A stretch of DNA of 40,625 bases, taken from NCBI RefSeq assembly GCF_000006405.1, contig NW_003213081.1, positions 439,196 to 479,820 of the forward strand, given 5' to 3'. Of this stretch, positions 1-10,721 are shown piece after piece (positions within the stretch are counted from its first letter, which is position 1; each line of letters starts with the position of its first letter). Source of the DNA: Perkinsus marinus ATCC 50983 (lineage: Eukaryota > Perkinsozoa > Perkinsida > Perkinsidae). The notes under the pieces were generated by a model that did not search any database, was not told where the DNA came from, and saw only the letters and a list, made by a program, of their open reading frames with translations. The position numbers were made by a program, and so were the translations under genes.

Positions 1-2557
1 TGGAGAGTCTTCTTCCGAGAGTAATAGTGATGGAAGTGTCGGTGTCTGAGTTGAACGGCAAGAGGTGGATTCCGGTTAAGAATTATGATACTGATGCAAT
101 TGGTAAGGGCAATACCACACTGCTCTCAACTCATTTAAGAACACTACATATGGCCCTATGATGATGCCATTTTAATAGGGCTGTCTTGATAGCTACTATG
201 GAGTTATGTGGAGTGGTGGCGTTATACTCCATGTGAAACACGCGATATTCGCGGTGATGTGCAGTAGTCGTGAAATGTGTTTTTCACCAGTGTTTTTCAT
301 ATCACTAGGGTGGTGAAACTCCATTGAAATTTATCATATAAATGTGTAAACTTTCACACCAAAGTCGTGTGTAGCTGCCTGAGCTCAGTTGAGGAGAGCA
401 AACATATACTCCAACAGATTCTGGTTTACTACAAGTGCCGAGACGTAGTTACGTCGTATTGGACGAAACCCGTTTGGACAGCGGTCGCGCGAATGTGGCG
501 AATTTGAGGGCCTTGCAGTCGTTGGTGAGTTTGGGGGGTAGGAGGAGGAGGATGGGTTCATGTTGTTAGATTAGGTTCGCGATCAGAAGGTTTGTGTGCA
601 ATTCGGCCCGACACAGATCGAGTTGCCGATAGAGACTAACGTGTTGACATTATCTGTGTCGCGATCGGTGAGTGAATTTACGATGGAGGAATTATTAATA
701 TTTTTAGACTACGTGGATATAATCGTGCGTCAAAAATTCACATTTTCGAACTTTTTTCCCCACGAATTGGATGAGAGTGTGGAAGTTCCACGATTTACTT
801 TCATAACAAACCAAGTGCACTCCAACCTCCCCCTTCGTAGAGCTAGATATTCCCTTGAGCGAAGCGAAGCTTATATTTCATGTATACTGCGGTTTCACGA
901 CCTGTTTTACGTGAAGTGGCGTCCTAATACTCGGTGATATTATTCAATTGGCACATTTATTCACCACGACTGGTGAATAAATGGCCAGTCGTAAAATATA
1001 TTTTTCACTAGTGTTTTTCATATCACTAGGGTGAAATTATTTCATCGATTTCTTCGTTAAAATTATCAGAAGAATCTTTTGATGTGATTAAATCAGTTCG
1101 GTTATGTTGCGGAAAAATATTTTGTAATTATTTTCAAAATGATTACGTTTTTGAAATATGTACGGAAAACAACTGTTGAACTTCACGGGAGTGTCTCTGG
1201 TGAGAATTTCTAAATCTGATTTTCATTGTAAAGGAAATTTATATTACCAACATACGGGCTTCTTATGAGGAAAAACGAGTGAAACTCTTATATTTATAAG
1301 GGACGAGAAAACTCAGTGGTTCGCACGGGGTGATTATTTCGCTCGCCGTGATATATCAGTAACGGTTCCGAACATGACCGTTTCGACTCAACATGATAAT
1401 AACTATATCCTGTTGAAGCTTCAGCTCAAAACTCTTATTCGTTAACGAAAAACACAGGTTTTTTGAATTTGCCTGAGAAAGAAATACGCTCCTTATTTCA
1501 CAGATTCTTGGAAAGGAGGGAGCATCAGGACCTTGTGCTGTGCATTTGCCACTGGAGAAAAACCGGGAGGAGGAGTATCACGACGCGAATAGGAAAATTA
1601 AAAGTAAGGCATTGATTATGTTAACTGTTGAGAATTTTGTGGCGCGTGCCAAATTTTCGCGGGTTTTACTTTTAAAGATACGAAGCGTGCCCGTGAGGAA
1701 AGATACGGATTAGGTTGATTTTTGGTTCAGATGGACTGGGAGCTCTCAGGGCGTATATGGCTATAATATCAGCATCATCAGATCAAATTGATATCTCAGC
1801 TGAAATGGGTGATGATGTTATTGCGGAGTCTTGGAGAGACGGTATGTGAAGGCGAAATATGCAAAAATGGTCAACGACAGTGCGTGCCAATTTGATATGC
1901 AAATGGTTTTTTTTCGGAGATTAATGAGAATCGATGGGAAATTGTATCGCATATATTATGGAGTGATATGAAAAACACTAGTGTAAAACATATTTTACGA
2001 CTACTTGTGAATATTGTGTTTTTCACCCAGTTTTACGACGCCACTTCACGTAAAACGGGTGGTCGTGAAACTCCAATGTAACAATGACTATGTGTGTTGT
2101 GATGAAAGTACCCGTTTGGGACTGTGATGATAGCCACAACTTGTTTACTATAACGGAGTTCCACCCGTTTTACGTGAAGTGGCGTCGTAATACTGGGTGA
2201 AAAATGCGATATTCGCGGTGATATACAGCAGTCGTGAAATTTATTTTTCACTAGTGTTTTTCATATCACTAGGGTGGTGAAACTCCAATATATCCACCAG
2301 TACACGCGTTTGCGTAACAAATTGCAATTAGTCACTTCATCATGTAGCAGTTCTCTCCTTCCCCCGTAGAAGCATTGTTGTTTTCAGCGAGAGGCGAGGA
2401 AGACCCAACACTGTCCCAATCGGATCTGTTCGTATGGATAACGCTGTTGAGACCGTTGATAATGAGTTTCGGTGGAAGGAGATTTGATGAAAAAATTTGG
2501 AAAAAATTGTTGAATTTGGAAAGGCAGAGGAGAGCGAGAGTTAGAGCAGAGCATTAA
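1..2557 (+). CDS. MCMBP: MCM complex-binding protein (MCMBP), 3' part, 5' end outside window
   Basis: MCMBP binds MCM3-7 in the nucleus and helps load or unload the replicative helicase. Exons: 1-102, 436-524, 587-667, 1504-1603, 1731-1841, 2370-2557 (stop TAA). All junctions are GT-AG and phase-consistent. The spliced C-terminal part has the family's late landmarks in order: an ELNGKRWIPVKNYD block, YVVLDETRLDSG followed by NVANLRALQSL, the FGPTQIELPIETNVLTLSVS strand, the helical GLGALRAYMAIISASSDQI segment, and the basic C-terminus DEKIWKKLLNLERQRRARVR, which parallels the SRERWLRAKQLEALRRSR tail of animal MCMBP as I recall it. The N-terminal half lies upstream of base 1. The introns hold family A copies at 200-322, 888-1034, 1960-2074 and 2155-2286. 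Family identity is confident; exact exon edges are hand-placed. Confidence 0.85.
200..322 (-). repeat. family A TIR element, full copy (MCMBP intron 1)
   Basis: Family A is a short TIR element with GGAGTTTCAC...GTGAAACTCC ends, an inner CGCGAATATCGCG palindrome and no coding capacity. '+' means it reads GGAGTTTCACCACCCTAGTG first. The 5' end of this copy is diverged; flanks TAT/ATT. Confidence 0.8.
340..412 (+). repeat. family B TIR element, 3' fragment
   Basis: Family B reads GTGTGGGAAAATATGCACATG at one end and ...CATATATTCCAACACT at the other. This copy keeps only the GAGCTCAGTTGAGGAGAGC subterminal block and the 3' end, directly before MCMBP exon 2. Confidence 0.6.
888..1034 (-). repeat. 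family A element, internally rearranged
   Basis: It has a GGTTTCACGACC end and a CACTAGTGTTTTTCATATCAC end, but the centre is replaced by a short stretch containing CACCACGACTGGTG. It sits in the 668-1503 intron of MCMBP. Confidence 0.65.
1877..1925 (+). repeat. family C TIR element, 5' fragment
   Basis: It begins CAGTGCGTGCCAATTTGATA and is broken off before the first neighbouring family A copy. Confidence 0.65.
1960..2074 (+). repeat. family A element
   Basis: Both TIRs are present; the start is GGAGTGATATG with a small deletion. Flanks TAT/AAT do not match. Confidence 0.75.
2155..2286 (-). repeat. family A element, full copy
   Basis: Both ends are present, 80 bp from another A copy in the same MCMBP intron and 84 bp before the last exon. 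The DNA between the two copies resembles family C interior. Confidence 0.8.
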
Positions 2558-2660
2558 TATGAATAGTGCATGTTTGAAAACAGTTTCTTTAGTTGTTATT
2601 ATGTGTTGTGTGAAGTGATGGAGAGATGGGATGAGAAATAATAAGGCGACTTTATATAGT

Positions 2661-2764
2661 GGAGTTTCACTTTGGTGTAGTGAAAAAAACATATTGCGAC
2701 TACTGCATATCACCGCGAATGTCGCGTTTTTTTCACAGAGTATTACGACGCCACTTTACGGGTG
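2661..2764 (+). repeat. family A element truncated by family C
   Basis: It starts GGAGTTTCACTTTGG and runs to the CGCCACTTTACG stretch, where a family C element begins abruptly. Confidence 0.75.
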
Positions 2765-2765
2765 C

Positions 2766-2893
2766 CAATTTGATACACAAATGTGAAGAGTGTGTGTTGT
2801 TATTTTTCGAGAAAAATGACAGTGAAAAATTCGACAGCTTCGAACGGTTACTATCACATCACATGTTCATGTTTACGTTCGAGGGGAAATGGT
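2766..2893 (+). repeat. family C element, 3' shortened
   Basis: It begins GTGCCAATTTGATACACAAA and carries the TTACTATCACATCACATGTTC interior. It lies between two family A copies. Confidence 0.65.
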
Positions 2894-2898
2894 TTTTT

Positions 2899-3029
2899 GG
2901 AGTTTCACGACTACCCGTTTTACGTGAAGTGGCGTCGTAAAACTCGTCGTGAAAAACGCGATGTTATTCGCGGTGATATGCAGTAGTCGTGAAATATGTT
3001 TTTCATATCACTAGGGTGGTGAAACTCCA
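2899..3029 (-). repeat. family A element, full copy
   Basis: TIRs are intact; it ends GGTGGTGAAACTCC 83 bp before the TAF5 start codon. Confidence 0.85.
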
Positions 3030-3112
3030 CTGTTGTGAATCGTGAGTTTCCGAAACTGGTCTCCTTTCCTTGGCTGCTTGCAGTTAGCTTTGCAGAGGAA
3101 GAGTGTGTGTAA

Positions 3113-6100
3113 ATGGATGAGCCTCAGAGGGACATCCCTTCTGTGAAATTGAGTGTTGAAGCACTAGCTAGATTTCCGATCGGTTTTGCAGACCCGGCGC
3201 TGAGATGGCAACTAGCAAGTCTAACGTGGCCTGTCATTGTAAGTGTTGGAATATAAAAATGGTTATCTCAGCTAGGGTGGTGAAATGGCGGAAATTCACA
3301 TACGGCGGAAGATTTTTTCGCAATTTCCTCAGAAATTTCATGTTGTCACCAACAGTGCGTGCCAATTTGATATGCAAATGTTGAAAATATGCGCTATTTT
3401 CCGAGATTAATGATAGTGAACAAGTTGTCGCTATCACAGTCTCGAAAGGTTACTTTTATCACATCACATGTTCATATTTATACGATATAGTTTTAGATCG
3501 ATTCTTATTAATTTTGAGAAACAGCCCGCAATTGCATATCAAATTGGCACGCACTGTAGTTGAGCATGTGCATTTGTTAATCTTTAGTGTTGATCAGTGT
3601 GGGATAACATGTATAGTGACTCAATGAAATTTTGATCAAATTTTGAGAAAACGTTATTACTTTCTGTACACTTCTACCCGAATTTTTGTATGAAAACTCC
3701 TGAGCTCAGCTGAGGAAAACGGATATATATTCTTCCAACACTGGGTTGGATGCTCCCCTTTCCTAGGTGGCAGAAATCGTTTGGTTGTTCGATAGAGGAA
3801 CTAGGGAGGCGACTGAAGCCGCTCGAAGCCTCGCGGAAGGCCTCGTCGGTACCGTTGATAGCACACTACGCAATGAAGCTGTTGAGCTTGGACGAGTAAG
3901 TAGTGTGTGCGTGCGTGCATACCACACTTTTGTTAAATCGTCGTCAGGTTGGAAGTATAGCAGATATCAAGGACCATATCGGGGATGGCAAATTGTGGCA
4001 TCGATTTTATGAGGACCCGGCGTATAAATGCCCGGTGAGTAACTCAATTTTCGAATTTCAGAAACGCTAAGCAGAATGTGAAAACAGCTATAAAATTAAC
4101 CCGTAAATTGATTTAATCAATTCGTTTGTTTAAATTTTTTCGTATTAATTTTGGAAAATTCGAAAATTATGTGGAAATTTGTCAGAAAATTGGAAATTCA
4201 TTAGCTGTGTGGGAAATTCAAAATGCTTTTTCCGGGAATATTATAGTTTCCTTGCATCATTGCAATACACGCTCTCCAGGAAAATTCAAAACTCATGTGG
4301 GAATTCATCAGTGTAAAAAAATAATCTTATGTAGGAAATTCAAAATGAATTCTCTCTGGGAATATTATAGATCCTTTTCCTTTGGGTTCTGATTTATTTG
4401 CAATCGATTTTTGTTAAGACATATTGGTCGCATGGTATATGTGTTTGCTCTCATCCGCAAGGTCGTAGGTTCGAGCCTCGCAGAGAGCATTTGATTTGTT
4501 CCAAGCCTTCGTGGCGTCATCAAGTCAAATATCATCAACCACACAGATTGGATTTCCGGTAGGTTAACAATTTCCAAGGAAATACAAAACCGCAAATATT
4601 GAGATTTTCTAATACTCAGGCGCGAGTGAAACTAATCGATGCGACCGGGATGATTCCGCACAGTCTTGCAAGTGAGCGTCGGGAATATCTTTAAAATCTT
4701 CCGCGTGCGCATTTTGGTAGGTTCGCCGAATTCTGTGGAACAGGCGGAGATGTTCGCGTGGCAAAATGAAATGACAAAGTCTGACGCGGAGTTGGCGTAT
4801 CAAGTACCGGCGAGCAACTGTAGAAGATATTCTTCGCTGTGCGGTGCCATTGGGAAAGATTATTCTCTTGCAGTTGTGTATACTGTGGACGCGTATTCGC
4901 CACCTGAGGCTTATGGGAGTTTGTCGGAGATGACGGGGAGTACGCACGTTGGGGATAAGAGGAGTAGAGAAAGTTCGGAAGATCGAAATGTGACCAGTTG
5001 GTCGTCGAAAAACGTAAGTGCTTTGTGGTTTTTGTGAAGTATTGTTGGATGTGATTGCTATTTTTTGAGTGTGATATACAGTGTGTGTGAAATTGATATA
5101 TGCAAATATGTAATTTTTTTCTTGGAGTTTTATGAAAATTTCGATCTGAAAATTGACACTTATTTTTTGCTACTCTCGTTATTCTTGCAGAAGTATTGGA
5201 AATTCACACGTGTCGGGATATATATAATATAATAATAACATTGGAGTTTCACCACCCTAGTGATATGGAAAACATATTTCACGACTACTGCATATCACCG
5301 CGAATATCGCGTTTTTCACCGCAGTATTACGACGCCACTTCGCGTAAAACGGGTAGTCGTGAAACTCCATAGTTTAATCGTACCAAAATATACCCAAATC
5401 GATAGACCAACAACCTCTCTTTCCATTGTCGTTTCCAACGCTACTTGTACTATGCAAGTAGACGCCCTTGAGGGTATAGAGTGTCTTTACTCGGAAGGCC
5501 TTTGATTTTCTCAACTGTGGTCCTGTATAAGTGATAAGCGATATCTAATATCGCGGATATAGGCGTAAATGAATAGTATTTCGTTCCTGTGGTAGATATT
5601 GAGATGTTCATCTCTTCCGTTGCTGTCGGACACTCTTCCCCACAGAGTTGCGACCAGCGCTAAGTTCGCGGCATTGAAGCAAACTAGAGTTCCGGTCAGC
5701 GATAGGAAGCCTCCTCAGGTGAGTATCTTAGGTTGCTGTTGGTAAGATACGGATTAGGTCCCCCTGATGTGTGAAACGTGAAATTGTTGTTGGTTTTAAT
5801 ATACTCCTATAGTAAATTTTGGTAAAATTTCTGAGCTCAGCTGAGGAAAGCAAAGAAAAATTTCAACACTGTTCTCAGTGCAGTTGGTTTGCGAGTCGAT
5901 TTGAATATATCTATGGAGGAGTTTACAATGTCGACTGTTGGAGGAATATATGTTTGACTTTTTTTATGAATTTTTATGGAAATTGATATTTTACGTACAT
6001 ATTACATTTATACATGAATTTAGGTAAAAGTGTATAAAAATTTTATGAAAAAATTTTGGGAAAATTTCTTGTTGGGTTTTATAATAAAAACCGACAAGAA

Positions 6101-9100
6101 ATTCCCCCAGAAATTTTTCATTATCACCAACACATGTAGTTGAGCATGTGTGTATTGGAGTTTCACCCGTTTTTCGCGAAGTGAAATGTTTTTTTCTTAT
6201 CGTGGGTGAAACTCCATTCTTCCCTCCTCACACAGGTCTGCACGTTATCTGTCTCTACTTCGTCCACTTCCCCTTCCCTATCTACTGGTATCACCGCGAT
6301 GACATGTTCAAGTGATGCCAGTGTTATCGGCGCGGCATGCGAGGCGGGGAATAAAGTGCTCCTGTGGAATTTGGGTAAGGGATGGTTGGATTTCTCATAC
6401 GTCGTCGAGGAGGCGGGAAAAGATATTTGGTAAATTTTCGGACTTTTTTTGGTGCTTTTGATAGAATCACAGATATGAAAAAATTATTTTTTGGTGATTT
6501 TTGTCCGATTCACTTTTCTTAAAACTAAGCTCTCCTGGAGAAGGGTGGATTAGTCTGGAATGAAGCGCGCAGGTTCGAATCCCACGGGAGTCATTTCTAA
6601 TGCAATTATTATTTTGGTAAAATATGCATACGGCAAACTACATGACAGAAAAAATTGCGAGGAAATTTTGGGAAGTTTTTGTTGGTTTTCGTTACACTTC
6701 TACCTTGAGTAGATTTCCATAATGTAGCTCTGGAAATTCCCGAGCTGAGCTGAGGAAACTCAACACATATATTCTCCCAACACTAGAGTTTCACCCTAGT
6801 GATATGAAAAACATATTACCGCGAATATCGCGTTTTTCGCAGAGTATTACGGGTGAAACTTTATTGTATAATCGTTTCCTGCTATTACTGTCAGATGCTA
6901 AATCTGATCTACCTTCTGCACCGGGTGAGCCTCCTACATCGGAAGTCGCGGCACACACGCTGGTATCGCAGGATCTACGTTTCGTTTCGAGTGTTTATAA
7001 ACATCTGTAAGCGTGGGTGAAAATATGGGGGAGGTCGACTATGTGTTGGTGACGATGAGAAAATGCTGGGAAATTCTGGTTGGGTTTTATACACTTTTGC
7101 GTGTAGGAATTTTGGTAGTGTTGTGAGAAAAGTGAACAGGACGAAAAAAGGAAAATTTCAGAACAAAATAACAAGCAAACAAAAATTAACAGAAAATTGT
7201 CTCAGGATTTTTTCGGGTAGTTTTTTCTTCTTCTTCTTTCTAAATTGTTTTTTGATGTTTTTATACAAGGAAACCGTTTCACTTTAGTGTGTGGTAACTC
7301 ATCTGCCAACACGCTAAATTTTCCTAAGGATTTGCCAAGGAAAAAATACGCCACTTAGATACTACGACAATTCCGATCCGGCCTCCCTAGATGGGCATAC
7401 CAGCAAGATAGTGAGCGTATAGATGAATTTCGGCATCGTGAGAAGTCTCTACTTTAGAGTGTTCCTGTCGGCGGCGGTGTTAGCGCGATCGATTTGGCCC
7501 CGGACTGTCCCTTGTTGGCAGTCGGCACGCGAAAGGGTCAGCTTTCCCTATGGAGTGAGTCTTGAGCGTGGGAATGTGGGGGAATATGCACATATGGAGA
7601 ATGTGTGTTGCTATTTCCCCGGGATTAATGATAGTGAACAAGTCGTCGCTATAACAGTACCGAATCACATGCTCATAGCAATGTTTGCATTTATTATACT
7701 GTGTAGTTTCAGATCGATTCTTACTAATTTACCACACTTTAAATCGGCGCACTGTACGTGTGTCGATAAGAATATGAAAATTTTCAGCAAGTTTTGAGAA
7801 ATTTTCATTGGTTTTCGTACACTTCTACACGAATTCGCCTGTGAATTTCTATAAATGGTGATGGAACTCCTGAGAAAAGCGAATATATATCTCGGAAAAA
7901 ATACATATAATCGCGGCGGATATTCTATTAAGGGATGTTCCCGTTGCTGTCTGTCGTGCTTTATTCGTTATCACTAGGGAGTGCTCAGGTATCGAGAAGC
8001 TGTGTAAAATAGTTGCCTACAGCGGTTACGGTTCGACAAACCCTTTGTGGGCATTGAAGTGGAGTCCCCTATCGTAGGGTGTGGCAGAGTTGGTTTACTT
8101 CTATCAGTGTTCGTATAGATACTATATGTGTACGACGGCACCATCGGCTAACTTGTCGGGAGTGGACTGTCGTTTATGGCGAACAGATGTACCTGTTTGC
8201 CTTAGAGTCTTGGTAGAGGATACGCATGGCAAGAGGCTCTCTTGTGGGTAGGTCGGGGAGTAGTTTCGTCTACAGTAAGTGATGTTTGATCACAACACAT
8301 GTTCATAGCCATGGAGTTTCACTCGGTGAAAAACGCGATATTATTCGCGGTGAAATGCAGTAGTCGTGAAATATGTTTTTCACTAGTGTTTTTCATATCA
8401 CAGTATATGTGATTTGATTTCAAACTGCATATCATTAGTCTCGGAGAATAACGCGAATTCTCCACATTTGCATATCAATAACATCTACCGTGCTAGTATG
8501 ATGCGCAGATTCAACCAAATGTGTTGGCATCCAAGTGGACAGATGGTGGCAGTCGCGCAAGGCGAAGTCATACAGCTATGGGATGTTGCCACTCCGAGAT
8601 GTGAGTATTCGAATATCTGTTATGATTCCTGTTGTTGTTTTTATCGTAGCAGTCAAACTGCGAATCTCGAAGTTGAGAAATACTACTATAGTGTGTTATG
8701 TTCTTCTTCTTCTTCTTCTCAATCGTGGACGCGGCACAGCCATTCTCTGGTCATTTGCCGCCAACATGATTCCTTTTGTAGCCGCCCTTCTGCGGCTCGT
8801 TAGTCTCCGCTCCGTTGAGTTCCATTTCGTCCCGTATTTCTCCCATACGGTCATTCGTATGTGTGTTATGTTCATACTGCGATATTCGATCTCCCAGTAT
8901 GAATATGAATATTTCTTAGCTATAGGGAAGAGAGGTCCATGTTGACGACCCAGCATCTGTGCAGGTGCTCGTAAGCTCTTCCTACCCCCTGGTGCGGGCC
9001 TAGTGCTGTCCATGGAGTTCTCACATGGTGGAGAGCAGTTAGCTGCAGGAACTTCGGCAGGTGAGTGGTCATTGTGGTTGTCAATGAGTTTCTGTTGGCT

Positions 9101-9667
9101 CAGGACGCCTGCTATGTTGGGATCTACGGAAGACCGGGCAGCGACTTTGCAACCATCCGACTGGATCGCCAGTGTAAGCAACTGTCGTGTAGAAAAATTC
9201 TAGCTTTGGAAAATTTATCCTATTTGGCAAATAGTATTTGCCGCCACGAAATCAACTATGTGTCGTGATATAAAGAGAGCTTCATTTTTGTGACTATATT
9301 CGATGTGATATTTTGTCAGGACGTGTTTGACTTGGTCTTGGCCGGTCGCTGGGATGTCGCATGGTCTCGACGGTATGCCGGTACCGCCTCAGTACGGCTA
9401 TGAACAACTCGTTTCAGCCGATGACACCGGGAAGTGAGTTGACGACCGGAATTATTTACTCAACGATTATGCTTTAGGTTGTCTCTATGGGATCGAGTTC
9501 ATCTGGACAAGCCTTGCACGCTGACGTTGTCGCCACCGTCACCATTGGAGCTTGGATATGACGTGTCGGCGTCGGCAGCTCGCAAAGGGGTTAATTTCAG
9601 TCCTCATATATTGCGGTTTACTCCTAGTAACTTCCTTACGATGGTCGGAGTATCAACTTTTCAATAA
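3113..9667 (+). CDS. TAF5: TAF5-like TFIID/SAGA subunit (TAF5 N-terminal domain + WD40)
   Basis: TAF5 scaffolds TFIID (and SAGA) in the nucleus. Nineteen modelled exons: 3113-3238, 3767-3895, 3948-4034, 4547-4558, 4620-4671, 4721-5013, 5191-5209, 5648-5718, 6236-6374, 6895-7006, 7359-7410, 7458-7554, 7989-8073, 8119-8247, 8497-8600, 8965-9060, 9104-9173, 9320-9433, 9478-9667; total 1977 nt, 658 aa, in frame throughout. Residues 30-200 fit the helical NTD2 (LRWQLASLTWPVI ... IVWLFDRGTREATEAARSLA). After a linker come six WD-type blades (GNKVLLWNLG, GQLSLW, CRLWRTD, VIQLWDVA, RLLCWDLRK, LSLWDR). The end HILRFTPSNFLTMVGVSTFQ matches the TAF5 C-terminal strand. The N-terminal LisH-containing part of animal TAF5 seems absent, so it is shorter than animal TAF5. 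The start is the first in-frame ATG. The two microexons (12 and 19 nt) and the 5648 acceptor are the weakest parts. Confidence 0.85.
3244..3590 (-). repeat. family B element interrupted by a family C element
   Basis: It starts TTGGAATATAAAAATGG and ends TAGTTGAGCATGTGCAT. The block that should read CACCAACACATGTAGTTGA is split by the full C copy at 3353-3556. Confidence 0.75.
3353..3556 (+). repeat. family C element, complete reference copy
   Basis: About 204 bp, with perfect terminal inverted repeats of roughly 25 bp beginning CAGTGCGTGCCAATTTGATA. The inner stem TGATAGTGAAC/CGCTATCA is seen in the other copies. It contains the ATGCAAAT octamer near each end and has no ORF. It sits inside a family B copy. 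Confidence 0.85.
3596..3742 (+). repeat. family B element, full copy
   Basis: It runs from AGTGTGGGATAACATG through TTTCTGTACACTTCTACCCG and GAGCTCAGCTGAGGAAAAC to TTCTTCCAACACT, ending 24 bp before TAF5 exon 2. Confidence 0.8.
4420..4492 (+). other. tRNA-like (B-box) relic in a TAF5 intron
   Basis: The stretch AAGGTCGTAGGTTCGAGCCT followed by an acceptor-like GAGAGCA looks like a tRNA 3' half. The 5' acceptor strand and a proper anticodon stem are missing, so it is not called a tRNA gene. Confidence 0.45.
5243..5369 (+). repeat. family A element, full copy
   Basis: Both TIRs are perfect; flanks ATT/ATA. It lies in the TAF5 intron between 5209 and 5648. Confidence 0.85.
5775..5870 (+). repeat. 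family B element, 3' half
   Basis: It retains CTGAGCTCAGCTGAGGAAAG and the CAACACT end. Confidence 0.65.
5935..6154 (-). repeat. family B element, full copy
   Basis: It runs from CTGTTGGAGGAATATATG to ACATGTAGTTGAGCATGTG and is directly followed by a short family A copy. Confidence 0.75.
6157..6215 (-). repeat. family A element, internally deleted (59 bp)
   Basis: Both TIRs and the ATT/ATT flanks are kept but the centre is lost. It ends 20 bp before TAF5 exon 9, so that intron's pyrimidine tract begins right at the element. Confidence 0.8.
6536..6596 (+). other. tRNA-like (B-box) relic in a TAF5 intron
   Basis: GCAGGTTCGAATCCCACGGG followed by AGTCA resembles a tRNA T-arm and 3' acceptor strand; CTCTCCTGG at the start could pair in part with the 3' end. 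The cloverleaf is incomplete. Confidence 0.4.
6617..6784 (+). repeat. family B element, full copy
   Basis: It begins AAAATATGCATACGGC and ends ATTCTCCCAACACT, immediately against a shortened family A copy. Confidence 0.75.
6783..6863 (+). repeat. family A element, shortened
   Basis: GAGTTTCACCCTAGTGATATG to GGGTGAAACTTT; the middle is deleted. It lies 31 bp before a TAF5 exon. Confidence 0.75.
7014..7110 (+). repeat. family B element, 5' half
   Basis: TGAAAATATGGGGGAGGTCG, then TGTGTTGGTGACGATGAG and a TTTTATACACTTTTGCGTG stretch. Confidence 0.55.
7590..7757 (+). repeat. family C element, diverged, 5' TIR lost
   Basis: GGGATTAATGATAGTGAAC interior, TAGTTTCAGATCGATTCTTA, and a GGCGCACTGT end. 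It lies in the 7555-7988 TAF5 intron. Confidence 0.65.
7757..7895 (+). repeat. family B element, diverged
   Basis: GTACACTTCTACACGAATTC and ACTCCTGAGAAAAGCGAATA blocks; the ends are poor. Confidence 0.5.
8313..8402 (-). repeat. family A element, one end lost
   Basis: It begins GGAGTTTCACTCGGTG and stops at TTTTTCATATCAC where family C sequence begins. Confidence 0.7.
8402..8492 (+). repeat. family C element, 3' half
   Basis: CTCGGAGAATAACGCGAATT interior and CACATTTGCATATCAATAAC end. It stops 4 bp before the GCTAG acceptor of the TAF5 exon at 8497. Confidence 0.6.
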
Positions 9668-10721
9668 CGTCAGTTACTCGGTGTTGAGTTATCAGTGGTG
9701 GTGAACTCGTATGCTGAACAGTAGTACTGTCACAAAGCATGGCATGAAGTCTACACTGTTAGACTACACTTCCTGTACCAACAGGTGTGGACTACGCGTA
9801 TATGGTACGCTTTTTTCATCCAAACACATTATACAAGCACATGCATGATAAACAGATCAATTGTTCACAACACTTCTCATCATATTCTTCAACCCCACAT
9901 GATAGAGGTATAAGTATCATTGTGATAATATCATGTATCGTAATAATGCTACTAATACAGCAATTATGTATGTAGCACGCAGGACAGTACTGCACAGAAA
10001 ATAGGGACAGCGCGCGGTAGCGGAGCGAAGCACGTCCCAGCGAGAGAGTTGCGCGCGCCCAAGTGATCGATTATGTGCGCAACTTGAAATCGCACAGCGC
10101 GATCATCCAAGGACCTTGGACCAAGGTTGACGTAGCATAGCATGCGATGAAATCAGCCGCTATATAGAGGCCATCCTCGAGCGCTCTCGAGGCGGCTCTG
10201 ATGAGGTTACACCGACTCATGCATTCTGCCAAGGCAAATACGTGGCGTGGAAATATTAAGAAATGTTGGTGAAGTGATGGTCACCTATTGTCGGAGGATT
10301 TAAAGCTCGATGGTGATGTTGGTGAGTAAAAATGGAAGTATCTGTTTTGGAATATTTTGACGGAAGATTCAGAGGACCGAATTTATGGTTAAGTACTACT
10401 TAATAAGTAGTGGTAGTAGTCAGCCGGGCATGGGCCTGTTGTAATGTGGGGAAAATATGTCCACGCGCCAACTACGTGTAAAGTATGGATTTTCTGCGGA
10501 AATTTTGGGAATTTTTTGTTGGTTTCTGTACACTTCTACTACCCGAATTCTCATGAAAACTTGTATAATTAGCTTTGGAAACTCCTGAGCCTCAGCTGAG
10601 GAAAGCATACGTATATTCCTTCAACACTCCCTTGTATCGCTTCACTTATGCATGCTCCTTCTGAGTTGTTAATACCGCTAGGGATAGGCTTTAATTACAG
10701 CAATTATTGCCACACTCTAAC
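9668..10721. other. TAF5-ABC transporter intergenic interval
   Basis: About 1.05 kb. 10003-10200 is a GC-rich patch unlike its surroundings, with short perfect palindromes (CCTCGAGCGCTCTCGAGG; CCAAGGACCTTGG). A family B copy occupies 10445-10628. I find no coding signal, and no promoter element I would defend. Confidence 0.6.
10445..10628 (+). repeat. family B element, full copy
   Basis: TGTGGGGAAAATATGTCCAC to ATTCCTTCAACACTCC, with the typical GTACACTTCTAC and GAGCCTCAGCTGAGG blocks, 93 bp upstream of the ABC gene ATG. Confidence 0.8.

Larger units (their letters stand above)
2558..3112. other. MCMBP-TAF5 intergenic interval filled by repeats
   Basis: The genes are head-to-tail, 555 bp apart. 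Most of the interval is repeat: A at 2661-2764, C at 2766-2893, A at 2899-3029. I see no convincing TATA box. The last 80 bp before the TAF5 ATG are the only repeat-free upstream DNA. Confidence 0.7.

Noticed and set aside
8696-9181. 161-codon minus-strand open frame
   Set aside because: It is the shadow of TAF5 exons 8965-9060 and 9104-9173 and the intron between; no family resemblance.
10196-10215. CTGATGAG as a hammerhead ribozyme core
   Set aside because: No GAAA partner or flanking stems in the right places.
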